Source: Lichenostomus cassidix
Lineage: Eukaryota; Chordata; Aves; Passeriformes; Meliphagidae
Length of the DNA stretch: 64,000 nt
NCBI GenBank assembly: GCA_008360975.2
Contig: CM039187.1
Span: 16,261,094 to 16,325,093 of the forward strand
Direction: 5' to 3'
The notes below the pieces were generated by a model, which saw nothing but the letters and a program-made list of their open reading frames with translations, had not been told where the DNA came from and did not search any database. Shown in pieces: positions 51,011-62,200 of this stretch (position 1 is its first letter; each line of letters begins with the position of its first letter). Both the position numbers and the translations under genes were made by a program.

Positions 51011-51266
51011 ATGGGCGAGCATATGCGCGCCCAGCCCGCCGCCCCGGCTGCGCCTCCGCCCCCCGCCGCCGCCTCCTGCTCGCTGCTCGGCGGGCTGCTG
51101 CAGAACGGCTTCCACCCCTCGGGCCCGACGCTCAGCAACGGCGGCTGCGGGGAGGCGCCGCACCCGCTGCTGCTGCGCCCGGAGCTGCCGCCGCTCAGCC
51201 ACGGCTCCCCGGCCAAGAAATGTAGGCTGCGCCGGAGGGTGGACTCGGGCCGGCGGCACAGGCCAC
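51011..51266 (+). CDS. PANK1: PANK1 alternative first exon alpha (85 codons plus one base)
   Basis: The ATG is in a perfect Kozak context (GCCGCCATGG). The peptide is rich in Ala and Pro, then [10 protein letters not shown], then [20 protein letters not shown]. The last two segments match mammalian PANK1 alpha (LLHNGFHPP and [16 protein letters not shown]). The exon ends C/GTAAGTG, and the split codon with exon 2 is CCA, giving P before FPWFGMD, as in human. An in-frame TGA at 50,978 means this bird alpha extension is about 85 residues, much shorter than the human one. The KKCRLRRR cluster is a probable nuclear localisation signal, in keeping with the nuclear location reported for mouse PanK1 alpha. 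Confidence 0.9.
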
Positions 51267-54200
51267 GTAAGTGATGACCGCGGCGGCTCTGCGGAGCGGC
51301 GCCGGCCCGGCCCCCTCCGCTCCGCTCCGCGCGGCGCCGCCGCAGCCCGGCCCGGCATCGGGCGGCCGGGGGTCCCGCGCCGCCTCCCTGCCTGCGGAGC
51401 GCCGCCCGGCCGGGGCTGACGGCCGCCCGGCTCCGCGCCGCGGGCGTTCCGCCCCCCAGCGCCGGCTGCCGGGCGGGCGGAGCGAGGGCCCCGTGCCGGC
51501 CAATGCGGCGGCGCCGCCCGGGCACGGCCCCGCTCCCGCGTGGGCAGGGCCCGCCCTGCGCCAATGGGGCGGCGGCGGGCGGGGAGCGGCGGCCCGGCAC
51601 AAACGCGGGCGGGCGGCAGGCGGCCGCTGTTCGCCCAGCAGCGCGTCGGGCGGTGCCCAGGCTCCTGCCCGCCTCGCCTCCTCCCGCCGCACACATGAAG
51701 CTCATAGTGTCCAAGCTCCACTGTGAGTAACTCGAGGGCCACCGGGGCGCTCTGGAGCGTGGGAAGGCTCTGCGGGCTTAGTGTGTGCTCCTTTCCCAAA
51801 CGTTGTTAGAATGAAGAAAAAAGTAGATCTGGGAACCCGGAGCAAGTTATTCTGATGGGCGGGGAAAATATATATTGCAAACGTGTTAAGTTTGTAATTT
51901 GCTTCTCGGTTGGGAGGTTGTAGTGAGCTGTCTGTCTGTTTCAGGTTTGATTTTAAGGCTGTGAGATTAAACGTCCTATATGTCAATTCTGTATTTGCTT
52001 AATTCTGTATGGTTTATTGATTAGTAGGTTTATTGATATGGCTTATTGATTGCTTGCTTGTAGGTATGGAGGCATGGAATAATTCTATGGGAAACTCTGC
52101 AAGTAAAACAATCTAGGGGAAAAAGTACTCTGTTTCTTTTTACTCTCACTTTGCTAGCCCTTCAAATAAAGCCCACAAATGTTTGCTTCTTTGTTACAAG
52201 TTCAGCATGTTCCGAAAGGGTAATCAGGGATCGTCAGGATCACAGCTGCCTGCTGCCAAAACTGAAAGATGTTTCTACTCAGTAGGAAGTAGTATACATT
52301 CAGCTACTCTGGCTTTTGGTGTCTTTTTTTCTTTGTTTTGAAGTGAATATTTTAAAAAAACTTTTCTGGTTAAACAGAAACAAAATATTCAGAAACAGCC
52401 TTGAAGATCTGTAGCTTTCACAGGACTGTATATTAGCCAGTGCCGTTTTCTGGCTTTTTCAGTGCTTCTCTTTTTTTTTCTTTTTTTTTTTTTAATAAGC
52501 TATTCATGCCACTTTCTCTTAGAATGTTCTCTGAGTGATTAATCAGATAGTGCTTACAGTACCTGTTGATAGTTAATTTAGTCCTTTGTCAGTCTAACCT
52601 ATCAGTGACCATTCAGGGACCAGATAGGTCATTCTGTCACAACCTGATTTTGTAGTCTTCGTCCTGCTTCACATTCTCTTAATGAACAAAACCTACAGAA
52701 CTTGGACTAGCTTACATTTTGATTTGGTGTAACTAAGAAAAGTCAGCACTTGCATAGCAAACTCTCCATAATAATAAAATCTATTTTGTAGCAAAGAATA
52801 AAGGTTTCAGGGATTCACGTAATCACTTAAGAAAGAATGAGGACTTTGGAATTTCCATCCCATCTTGAGGGAAAAAAGAGCCCATCAGAGTAAAAAGTAT
52901 AGGTGACTGACTATATTGCCCAAGATGTATGACAGATGAATTGTCAGGTGTGGGGTTGTAGTGAAATGAGGCTTTAATGAAAACAGCAGCTGAGGGAAGT
53001 GCTTTGTAGAATTATTTTGTGGGCAATTTATTTGCTGATTAAAATCCATGAATGCTTGCTGATACACTTTTTAATATATCTAGTTTATTTTGTACAAGAA
53101 TAATTTGAAATTAAGTATTAGTCATGGAGGAGATAATGATGGCACATTGTTACCAGCTTAAAAACTTCATTACATTATTATTCAAATTGTCTTGAAACTG
53201 CATATCTTTCCACTGCATCCTCCTCTGGTGGATACTACACACTACCATTTTACTGGTTTGTTTGGTGCTTTTAATCCTAGCCTTTGCAGATGTTTGTTCT
53301 GTTCTTAAAGACAGATTGCAAAATGAAGTGCAGTTGCCACATGGCATGTGAGACCAGTATGATTGCTGGGTTTGCTTTGTGTGCTGGTGAAGATAATGAG
53401 ATAATTAGCATTTCCCAATATTTCAACCAATGAAACTGATCTTTCTGCAGCAATTATTCCTTTAAACTATTATTTATATATATTCTTAATTGTTTTTACT
53501 TTCTGACAGAGCGGTGTAGAATTCTATATTCACAAGTCTTTTTCCCATCTCAGAAGGGAAGATTCCCTGTGAAATCAGTGTGCTTTGCTGATAAGCTTGC
53601 AGTGAGAGAGGACTTGCCCAGTGCAGCTTCTGCTGGGAATCCTGTCAATGCTTTCTTTTTTCCTTAGTTCAGCTAGATGGGTTGTCAGGGATATTAGGCT
53701 TGTGTCAGTTTTCTTTTTTTTAGAAATCAGTTTGTGGTACTATAACAACATTGGTGTGGATGGTCACACCTGTTTAACAAATAGCTCTCTGCTTTTGGGT
53801 TTGAAGTTTTTGTGAGGTTGGTTGTAACTTTTGGGGTTTCTTTGTTTGCTTTTTTGGTGAGGAGGAAGACATTCAATAAACCCTTGCTGCCGAAGATGAA
53901 TTTGACGGCTTCATCTGATAGGTTTGCATGATTTAGCTCTAGCTTTTTAAGGTTTGAAGAAACTTTCATTACTAAGCAGATCTAATTAATTTTTTGAGTT
54001 ACATATTCTATTTTTACTCCAAAAATATGCTTCTGTTTTATTTCTTTTATAACTGCGTAAAACTGGAAGAAGTAACTGAAATATAGGTGTAAGCTGTTAT
54101 CCCTTGTTTTTTCTAATAAAAACCAGCTTTCAGAAGCTGTAAGAATACTGTGCCTTGTTATGTGTGTTCATTTTGATTTTTTTCCCCTGTTGCTGTTTTT

Positions 54201-57200
54201 GGCTTTCACACTTCTTCTGGGCCCAATTAAACCAGGAAGTTCTTAGATCATCAAAGTGCCAAGAAATGCAAGTGAAATGTAAATGAAGTAATAGGATTTC
54301 AACGTATGTGTGCTCAGAAAGAAAAGCAGCTGAAACTAAGATATTTCATCTTAGATATATATGACTAAGCTATCAGCATTGATACCACCATTCAAATTAC
54401 TGATAAAAAAATTACTGTGTCTGTCTTCAAGGAAATACAGGTCTTGTAAGAGAGATGTATAAGCTAAAATAGTTTTGGCAAAAGAAGAAACTGCTGGAAA
54501 TTGGTCAGTAATAAATCCAAGGCTCAGGTAGAGAGAATAATGTTCTAACCAGTAGGATTTGGGCACAGTCTCTTTCTAAAAGCTGAGGAGTAAAAGGATT
54601 CAGCTAACCTTACGTGATGCTTGTTTAAATGTATGAAAAGGATTACCCTTGGTTATCTTCTTTAGTGGAGGTAAGTTTTACTGGATGACCCAGGAGTTCC
54701 CTTCCATTCTTACTTCTGAGCTCTTGTCCACAAGGAGAATGTTGTGATTTGATATTTACTTTCCACATGCACTCCTTATATTGTATGTAAAGCATAACAT
54801 TTTTAAAAATCCAAGGTGTTGAAATCTGAATATAATAATGCTTTGTTAGGAGTAGCCTTATACTTCAGAGTTAATGCAGAAACTAGGGTAAAGTGTACCA
54901 TGGAATTTCTCATGGGTGAACCTTTGCCCCAGATACACAGCTGTTGGTGTGCATCAGATTACCTACTTATGCAATGCTGTAGATACCTTCTGTTTGCATT
55001 GTCACGTGTTCCTGCAGCTAAATTTTGGTCTAGTACAGATTTTTATCTCAAGATAACAAACCAGTAAGTAGTTGGCACAGTTTATTAACATATAGAGAAT
55101 TACTTTTCTTAAGAAGTTAAGTAGAGTCTTTGATTCATGTTAGACTTTTAAGAACACACGATTATCTTGATGCTTTCTGTATCGGTTCTGTGGGACCTAG
55201 AACTAGACTTTGCAGTGTTATTTTTAATTTCTTACTGCTGTGTAGCAATGCAGTAGAATGGTTCTGTTTTCACCACAGTAACAAATTCAGTTGATCCAAT
55301 AGGTATGCTGCATACTTACTGAGAAGAGTATATATCAGCTGATATACCTTATGAGACAATTTTAGTTAAGAAGTTAATATTTTAGTTAATAAAGTTTAGT
55401 TAATATTTTTATTTTGTGGTAACATATCTGCAACATGTCCAGTGTCTTTATTGCTCATAATAAATCACACAGTTTTGACTGTGATCAGCCTTAGGTGTGG
55501 GTGGGATGGATTTTACTTTCCCCTCCTTGCTTTCCTGGCCTTTTGTAATTATAGAAACTAGACACTTATTCAGGTTATCAGTGAAATGCTGGACTTTCAG
55601 TTTAAAACAAACCAACAAAAAACCTCAAACCCCACCTCTTCCCCCTAAAAAAACCCCAAACAAAACAACCCAACCAAACAAAAAAAATCACCTCCACAAT
55701 TTTCTCCCCATTTTCTCTTAAGTTCGTGGAAAACTTATCTACACAAATATCTTTTTTCATACCCCCTCTGGTTGTAGTCCTGGGCAGATTCTAATAATTT
55801 TGGTGGCCTCAGAATCATATTACTCTCTATATCCATAGAGGCAGCAAAACCCAGGAGTGCACCTTCGGTCTGTATGCACACTTCCATTAGCACCACATTC
55901 AGTGGCACCAGGAAAGTTGAAGTGTAGAGGTACCAGCTGAGATGAATTATACATAGATACGGAAGATAACTGATGGTGGGTCAGTGGTGTGTTTTGATTT
56001 GGACATACTGATAGTAACAAAAGATACAATGAATACATTTTAAAATAATCACTGGAATACAGAAGTGTTTCTACTGTCACTCCTGTTGTACAGAAGTTAC
56101 ATGAATTTCAGTGTGACTTGTTGGAACTGTTGAGACTTGGTTTTTGTCCTGATTGATTGACCAGTCAAGATGGTTGTTGACTTATTGCAATAATTCCAAC
56201 AGAGATTTGGTGTTAAAAGCTGAGAAGAAAACTGAGCTGCTGTTCTACGTAACTGAAATATCTTCTTTTATTGACTGATCTTGGGCTCTTTATTTATGCT
56301 GAAGAAAACTGCTGGTACTCTAAAAGCAAAGTTCCCTTCTTTCTGCAGCAGCCTGTTTGGCTCACAACAAAATTAAAGGAATTTAGATTCAGAGAGAGAA
56401 TAAGCTAAAAAAAAAAAAGTGTCCTAGTATTTCTGCTCGCTTTATAAATGCGAGCATTATGTGTAGCTATCCCAAGAACTATGCAGAGTTGAAATAACTT
56501 CATAGTTGTTTTCTACAGTACTTATTCTTTGTGCGTGATTCGGTTTTAACTCTTCAAAATGTGAAGATACAAAATGAAATGTCTTGGCAGTCATTTATGA
56601 ATAACTGTCAGCTGTTAGTACTTAACACTTTTATTGCTGGGCTTGTGTTTGATGGGAGGATGGAATGCTTCTTGCCTCTCTGTTAAAGATTAAATCTGCA
56701 CTATGGCTGTAAAGCAACTGTTGGCCCAGGCAGAGAGTAGCAGGTTTTTTGCCGTTAATAAAAAATATTGGAAATTGGCGTACACTTAGCTACAGGCGTT
56801 CTGTACTGCATAGTCCAACCATGCTGCTCTTAAAATTAAGCTTCCTGCTTGCATAGTTCAGGTACATCTGAGGAGGAGATGTCTTGTCCCCCATCTTCCA
56901 GTGGGACAAGTAATTAAAGCTCTCAGTAGCTTAAATAAAGATTTGTGTAAATCACTAATGGGATTGGTGTCCTGAGCTCCACTGCATTGGAATGTTGTGC
57001 AGTGTGGACCAGACAGCTTTTGCATAAATATTTACCTTGTACTTTCAAAAGTGTTTGAGTTGCAGGTTAGTCTATGATAACATATTTTTCCTCTTTAAAA
57101 TAAAGCCTGTTTCAAAAGCTTGTTTTGAATTCTTCCCATTTCCGGGAGCTCTCATGTGTCTGCATAGGATGATGTATCTTCCCAAACCTCAAAATAGACT

Positions 57201-59213
57201 TAATATCACTGTCTTTGTGCAGCTTGTTCAGCATGGAAAAAGAAAATAAATTAGACCTTTCAACAGACAATAGCTACTTCATTGGAGTTTATGCATTATG
57301 CTTGCCTTGTCCGTAGGGAACAGTGGGGAGAAACTGATGATTTAATTACTTGGCATACAGCAGTGGAGGGAAATAACTGTTTTAAATGTCTGACATTTAA
57401 GGATTGGTTTGGGCAGGGAGGGTGTATTAAAAATTGTGAAATTTAGACTTTCAAATTATTCAGCCAGATGATGCTGAGACACTTGTGGTAAGAAAAAAGG
57501 ACAGAGCTCCTTTCAGTCTGAACTGAGTAACTTAATAGTGATCTTTGATCACGTGAGGAACGGCAGTGTGATTAGTGCCTCCTATGCTTATTAAAGCCTT
57601 TGCCCCAGGTTGTTTATTTTTAGGTTCACTGGCAGAAAAATCAGCTATCCATATGGTATTTATGGTTTCAAGTTTGTATCAACACTAAGTTGAGATGCCC
57701 TAGTTGGTAGAATCACGTTTCTAGCAAGTCTGCCTGATTCTCCCTAAAAAGCAGGGAGGTGACTTTGCGACTGCTATTTTAGAAGGGTGTCTTAGATGTT
57801 AGTCTTACTCTCAGTACTTTTAATTTAATTTTTCTAAGAAACATTGCTAGCTTCATCCATCTGCCTGTGTATAGATTTTGTGTTCTCACTTCTCACTGCT
57901 TCATAAAGCTACCTGGCTTACTATTTGAAATGTACGCATGTATGCTCCATATAAGTGGAGCAGGTAGATCAGCTTGATTCTGTCAGTATCTCCTGTCTGC
58001 ATGTTACTGTCTTCTGCTGGGTGTTCTCCATACTCATTTTCTCTTGCTATTAATAAAACAAAGGTTTTGGAGGACCTAGGCCAGCTGTGGCAAGCTGAGA
58101 AGCAAATAGTGGTATTTCCTATATAGTTATATGATAGACTAACACCTATACCAGCGAAGGAAGTCCACACTCAAAGGACAGGTCTGTCAGTGGTAAATAC
58201 TGAACATAAGCCAGCTCACTCTTGGCTACTGTTATGCAAGTGCTGTAGTCCAACAGAGCTGTTGGTTCTGGAGGCCTCCAGCATAATGAGAGCTCTGTAT
58301 TGCTGCTCTTCAGACAGAGCCTTGTGACTGTGGAGGTTCTGGCTGAGCTTGGAAAGGCAGTTGTAGATGTTACACAGTGGGACTACGACTTGAGAAGTCT
58401 TGTTCTCCTGTTTGTTTGGTTGTTTCTTCCTCCTCCTCCCCTTCAGTGTCTTGGAGGAATTTGTGCCAATTGGGTGAAACACAGTTTCATTTCATTTCTC
58501 ACCCGTTGGTGCCAATTGGGCGAAATGCACTAAATGTGCTCTGTCAAAAGGTGCTGGCTGAAGAGTAAAATGACTTGCTGGGAAAAAATTGTTTCTGTTT
58601 TATTAAAACCTGCTTCTTCGGACAAGAATATTAGGAGATTTTCTTAATTCTTTTTCTTAACTGAGGCTTTATGAAGGCTTAACTTAGAGATGTGTTTAAA
58701 GCATATGAGTTAGATGTGAGTGACCCCAAGTTTTCAGGAGTAGATAATGCTATTTTGACTGCACTGAATTGTCATTTAGCAGATTATTTAAGTGATTTGG
58801 CTAGCCTGTATATTTATAGTAACTTTCTCTTTTTTTTCTTCCCAAATCCCTTGTTCTTAGCATTCCCATGGTTTGGAATGGATATTGGTGGAACGTTGGT
58901 TAAACTGGTCTACTTTGAACCTAAGGACATTACTGCAGAGGAGGAACAGGAAGAGGTGGAAAACCTGAAAAGCATTAGGAAATACTTGACCTCCAATACA
59001 GCCTATGGCAAAACTGGCATTCGCGATGTCCACCTGGAACTGAAAAATTTGACTATGTGTGGACGCAAAGGAAACCTGCACTTCATCCGCTTTCCCAGCT
59101 GTGCCATGCACAGGTTCATACAGATGGGTAGTGAAAAGAACTTCTCCAGTTTGCACACTACACTCTGTGCTACGGGAGGTGGAGCTTACAAGTTTGAGGA
59201 AGACTTTAGAACG
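51011..59213 (+). CDS. PANK1: PANK1, pantothenate kinase 1, 5' part of the coding sequence (continues past the right edge)
   Basis: Pantothenate kinase phosphorylates vitamin B5 in the first and controlled step of coenzyme A synthesis and is inhibited by acyl-CoA. Three exons are in the window: first exon alpha (51011-51266), first exon beta (51695-51722) and shared exon 2 (58861-59213). Both first exons end in phase 1 and join to exon 2, which starts with two bases of a codon. Exon 2 holds the ASKHA-fold nucleotide-binding motif GMDIGGT. The catalytic Glu of the KLDELD motif, the acyl-CoA-binding region and the C terminus are encoded in later exons beyond 64,000. MIR107, which lies in a later intron in mammals, is not in the window. 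The protein matches PANK1 over PANK2 and PANK3 by its LVYFEPKDI and LTMCGRKGN segments. Confidence 0.93.
51500..51565 (+). promoter_or_regulatory. PANK1: Two CCAAT boxes upstream of the PANK1 beta exon
   Basis: CCAAT occurs at 51,500-51,504 and again at 51,561-51,565. The second is followed directly by GGGGCGG, a Sp1-type site. They stand 130-195 bases upstream of the beta start codon, a normal distance for CCAAT/Sp1 elements of a TATA-less promoter. This suggests the beta form has its own promoter between the two first exons. Function is inferred from motif and position. Confidence 0.45.
51695..51722 (+). CDS. PANK1: PANK1 alternative first exon beta (nine codons plus one base)
   Basis: The coding part reads MKLIVSKLH and ends CACT/GTGAGTAAC. 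The mammalian beta form starts MKLINGKKQ and is also nine codons before the junction. The split codon with exon 2 becomes TCA, giving S before FPWFGMD. The exon starts 428 bases after the end of the alpha exon, inside the same CpG island, and has two CCAAT boxes upstream. The short, conserved MKLI start, correct phase and strong donor make this a real exon. The beta enzyme lacks the basic alpha extension and is cytosolic in mammals. Confidence 0.88.
55590..55695. repeat. A/C-rich low-complexity tract
   Basis: About 100 bases made almost only of A and C in runs such as AAACAAACCAACAAAAAACC and CCCCAAACAAAACAACCC. It is an A/C simple-sequence tract in the PANK1 intron. No tail of a known element was recognised beside it. 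Confidence 0.7.
58463..58520 (+). repeat. Direct repeat of GTGCCAATTGGG
   Basis: GTGCCAATTGGG followed by a GAAA-like stretch occurs at 58463 and again at 58509, 46 bases apart. Each copy contains the palindrome CCAATTGG. The pair lies 340-400 bases upstream of PANK1 exon 2. It may be a small local duplication; no function is implied. Confidence 0.6.
58861..59213 (+). CDS. PANK1: PANK1 exon 2, start of the kinase core
   Basis: The exon is 353 bases, from acceptor CCCTTGTTCTTAG to donor AGAACG/GTACGT, entering in phase 1 and ending in phase 0. It encodes [18 protein letters not shown] (nucleotide-binding motif), [52 protein letters not shown] in human-like form, and [17 protein letters not shown]. 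Nearly all of it equals the human protein. Two differences visible against human PANK1 are A-Y for A-F after GGG and R-T for R-M at the end; both are the residues found in PANK2 and PANK3. Confidence 0.96.
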
Positions 59214-62200
59214 GTACGTGAACGGCTCACTCACATGGGTTCAGTGGGAAGTACTTTGGGAAAACATGAGAGCCTGTCTATTAAAACTTGTTGAGAAAAT
59301 AACTTTTTTTTAGTCATCTGAACTGATTAGGACCCACAGAATCAATTCACATTTGTTAATTGGTGACATTGCTGAGAACATGAAGTGAGGAGGGAAGATA
59401 TTCTACTTGCTGGATATTCTACTGAAGTACTACTATGCACTGTGCAGGATGTTTTTTGTAAATGTGGGGTTTTTTGAGTACAGCTGTGATGATCAGATGC
59501 TTCATAAGCAATTGAGTGTGTGTTGTGACAACCTAGAAGCCTGACGGTATAGGTACTTGCAAACTGGTTATCTATTGGAAACCAGATCTGAAACCATACA
59601 GGCTGAAGATTTGGTTCAGGTTCCCTTCCCTTTATATTGACCTTCACATGGACTGAAGTCAAGAGTCTGGAAGACCAGCCATGGAGCATAGGGAAGAAAG
59701 AGTGTGTGGGAGCATAATAATATCAGTTGACTTTTGATTTCAATTCTGTGAGTGTGTCATTTAAAGAAAGGCAGTTCATGAGATTAGTAGGTACCAGATC
59801 CCCAAGAATTTAAAAACAGCCTTTGCAGGGAACTCCAGAAGCTGATGTAAATGTGAAGTTTTGCACTAGCGTACTGTTCAAAAATTGTTTGTGGTGCAGA
59901 AGCATGGAAGAGCTGTTGTACAAACTGACTAATTTGATTGTCCCAGAGCAGTATCACTAAGATTAAGTGCATCCATTCCTGCTGTACAAGAGGTTATTTC
60001 CTTTTTCAATACCCTTCTGTCATCAATATCCTCACATACCAGATGACTAGGATTCTAAGGGGGATAAAGAATGTTGTAACAGCTCAACATGAGTTCCAAC
60101 AACACTGTTGTGCAGTCAGTTTCAGTAAATATTAGTCTGCTTCCATGTCCAGGGAAGGACGATGAAGTTTCTGAAGTGGTGTAGTTGTCCACTACTAGTG
60201 CTAGGTTTCTTGTCCTTTAGGCTGATTGCAAGCCTCTTACAAGTTTGAGTCTACTGATGCTGAAGTCCTCAAAAGCTTGTTTGCCTCGCATTGTGTAAGG
60301 ATATTGGCACCACAGCAGGAGGTGAGTTTTAGTTCTAGTCAGTGTGGCCTCAGTTTAGGTGTTTTTGAGTATCTTTTCATGTGTCCTGGGAATCATTCAG
60401 GTCACGTTCTTTAGTGACAAGGGGAGGTCACTTTAAGACTTTCTGAAGAGGCTGACTATCCCCTTGGAATGGTCAGTGTTTCCAAATTCATTCTTCCTGC
60501 ATCATGTAATAACAGCTACAGTTGCTTAGAAAGGAAGTCGATGTCGCTCACTCCCGCAGCTGTAGAACTGAACTGCAAGTTACCTGGTGGCTCTCACAGC
60601 TGAACATTTCTGTCTCTGGCTTTGACCTTATATGCTGTAAATGTGCAATTTACAGTGAGGGATCTGTCTCTTCTCATCTATAATATAGTCATTATAGCAG
60701 GGGAAGCCATAGCTGGAGTTGGGGCTGTTTTGCCAGCTATTGAACACAAATATGAAGTCGCATAGCAAATGGCTGGTGGACTTAGACATGAAATTCCACA
60801 TCTCTGTGGTTTTGTTAACATCCTGTATGCTACAGCTCTTGCAGATAGTTTATGACAAACCCCATAAAGGCTGGCTGGGGAGTTTTCTAGCATAAAGCAA
60901 TCAGTAAAGTGCACTCACACTTAAGTGAGTGCCTTGGACACCTCTTACAGCTATTCAGTTCCACGCCTTCCTTTATAGCAAGTGTTTCTTGGCTCAAACT
61001 GTAATATCCACAGAGAATTACAGAAGCAGAATACTATCCATTACATGGATTGCTTGCTTAATTTCTCGCAGAGGGCAGAGTGTTCTGGGTACTGGCACTT
61101 AAATTGTCACACTTCATTAGCCATTGTAACAGCAGCTGGCTATCGGTGTGTTGTGCTGAGTATAAATTGACACTGGACAACAGCTTCAGGACTGCTCTGT
61201 CAAAGCTCTGAAATACCTGTTTCAAGTATTTGACCACTAACCTGTAGAAAGAGAGAAAATGTGCTAAGTATAAATCTTGCTATTGCAGATTTCAATATTG
61301 TGAAATGCCTTATATGGAGGTGACTTTAAATGTTTCTGTTTTTTACTTAGAAGTAGTGTGGAAAATCTAAGGTTTGTTTGTGAATGTTGTAATTTTCTTT
61401 AAAAAATCTGGCTAAATGCTAGGAAGCTCATGAATTGATCAAGCTAACATGCTTTTGTTCTGGCTCTTTATTTTCCTGTGTATATGCTTTTAAGTTACTT
61501 GTCTTTTATAGTATTTCTCAATGTGACTGTAAGAATTGCACAGATTTAGGACAGAAGATCCAATATATTGCAAAACAACATTGAAATCCCAAGGAAGGAA
61601 GCCTTTTAACATTACAGAAGCATTTTTTCCTTAAAATAGACAGGCAAATACCCTGTTGCACTTGCCTCTGTTCCATTTTCTAATTCTGAATCCCTGAATG
61701 AGTTAAATAGGTTTGATCTTGACAACTCTGTTGCTTCTGTGTATTAAAAAATAACATAAAATGGTAAGACATATTCTGTTTACCTTAAGCCTGTTTTCTG
61801 TTCTGTAAAAAGGCAACTAAATCTACAAAGCTACCTAGGTTTAGCTATTTCACCTCCCTCATATGATCTGCAGTGTTGGAGAGGCAGAGACCTGAAGAAG
61901 TCTCCATGGTCTGCTTAGTGACTGCTGGCAATGTGATGGATCTTTTGTCAGTAAATAGCTTGGCAAATCATGTGATTCATTCTGAAGATCTGAGTGCTTC
62001 CCCTAGAAGCAGAAAAATTGACTCTATTTATTAAACTAGACCACAGAAATAATTTTACCAACCATATGGTTATACTTAATGTTCATTGAAGAGCATCAGT
62101 AAGTAATTCACCAAAAGGACTTTTTCCAGCCTAGGGGGTTTTTTTCTTGTTTTTTTTTGTTCTTTTCTTACCTTCTCTCTGAATGACTGGTCTTTATGGC

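Larger units (their letters stand above)
50520..51780 (+). promoter_or_regulatory. PANK1: CpG-island promoter region of PANK1
   Basis: About 1.25 kb of very GC- and CpG-rich DNA encloses both alternative first exons of PANK1. It has many GGGCGG-type Sp1 motifs and no clear TATA box. An E-box CACGTG (50,445-50,450) lies just outside its left edge. In mammals the alpha and beta forms of PANK1 start from separate promoters within this region, and the layout here fits that. The long open frames on both strands here come from the base composition. Confidence 0.85.
51723..58860 (+). other. PANK1 intron after the beta exon
   Basis: About 7.1 kb, AT-rich after the CpG island ends near 51,780. It contains a T-rich tract (T9 C T13, 52471-52493), an AC/A-rich low-complexity tract (about 55,590-55,695), three close copies of TTTAGTTAA (55,362-55,400) and A12 near 56,407. 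A TCF-like CTTTGAT next to CACGTG lies at 57,543-57,555. No further coding exon or recognisable mobile element was seen. Confidence 0.6.

Noticed and set aside
50383..51799. Long open frames on the minus strand (up to 443 codons) across the PANK1 CpG island
   Set aside because: They are Ala/Arg/Gly/Pro-rich, occur in several frames at once, and overlap the well-supported PANK1 first exons. This is what CpG-rich DNA with few stop codons gives by chance.
58692..58860. Open frame running through the intron into PANK1 exon 2 from an ATG at 58,692
   Set aside because: The frame covers the polypyrimidine tract, which it reads as a Phe run, and a good acceptor follows. It is intron sequence that happens to be open; no promoter features are seen.
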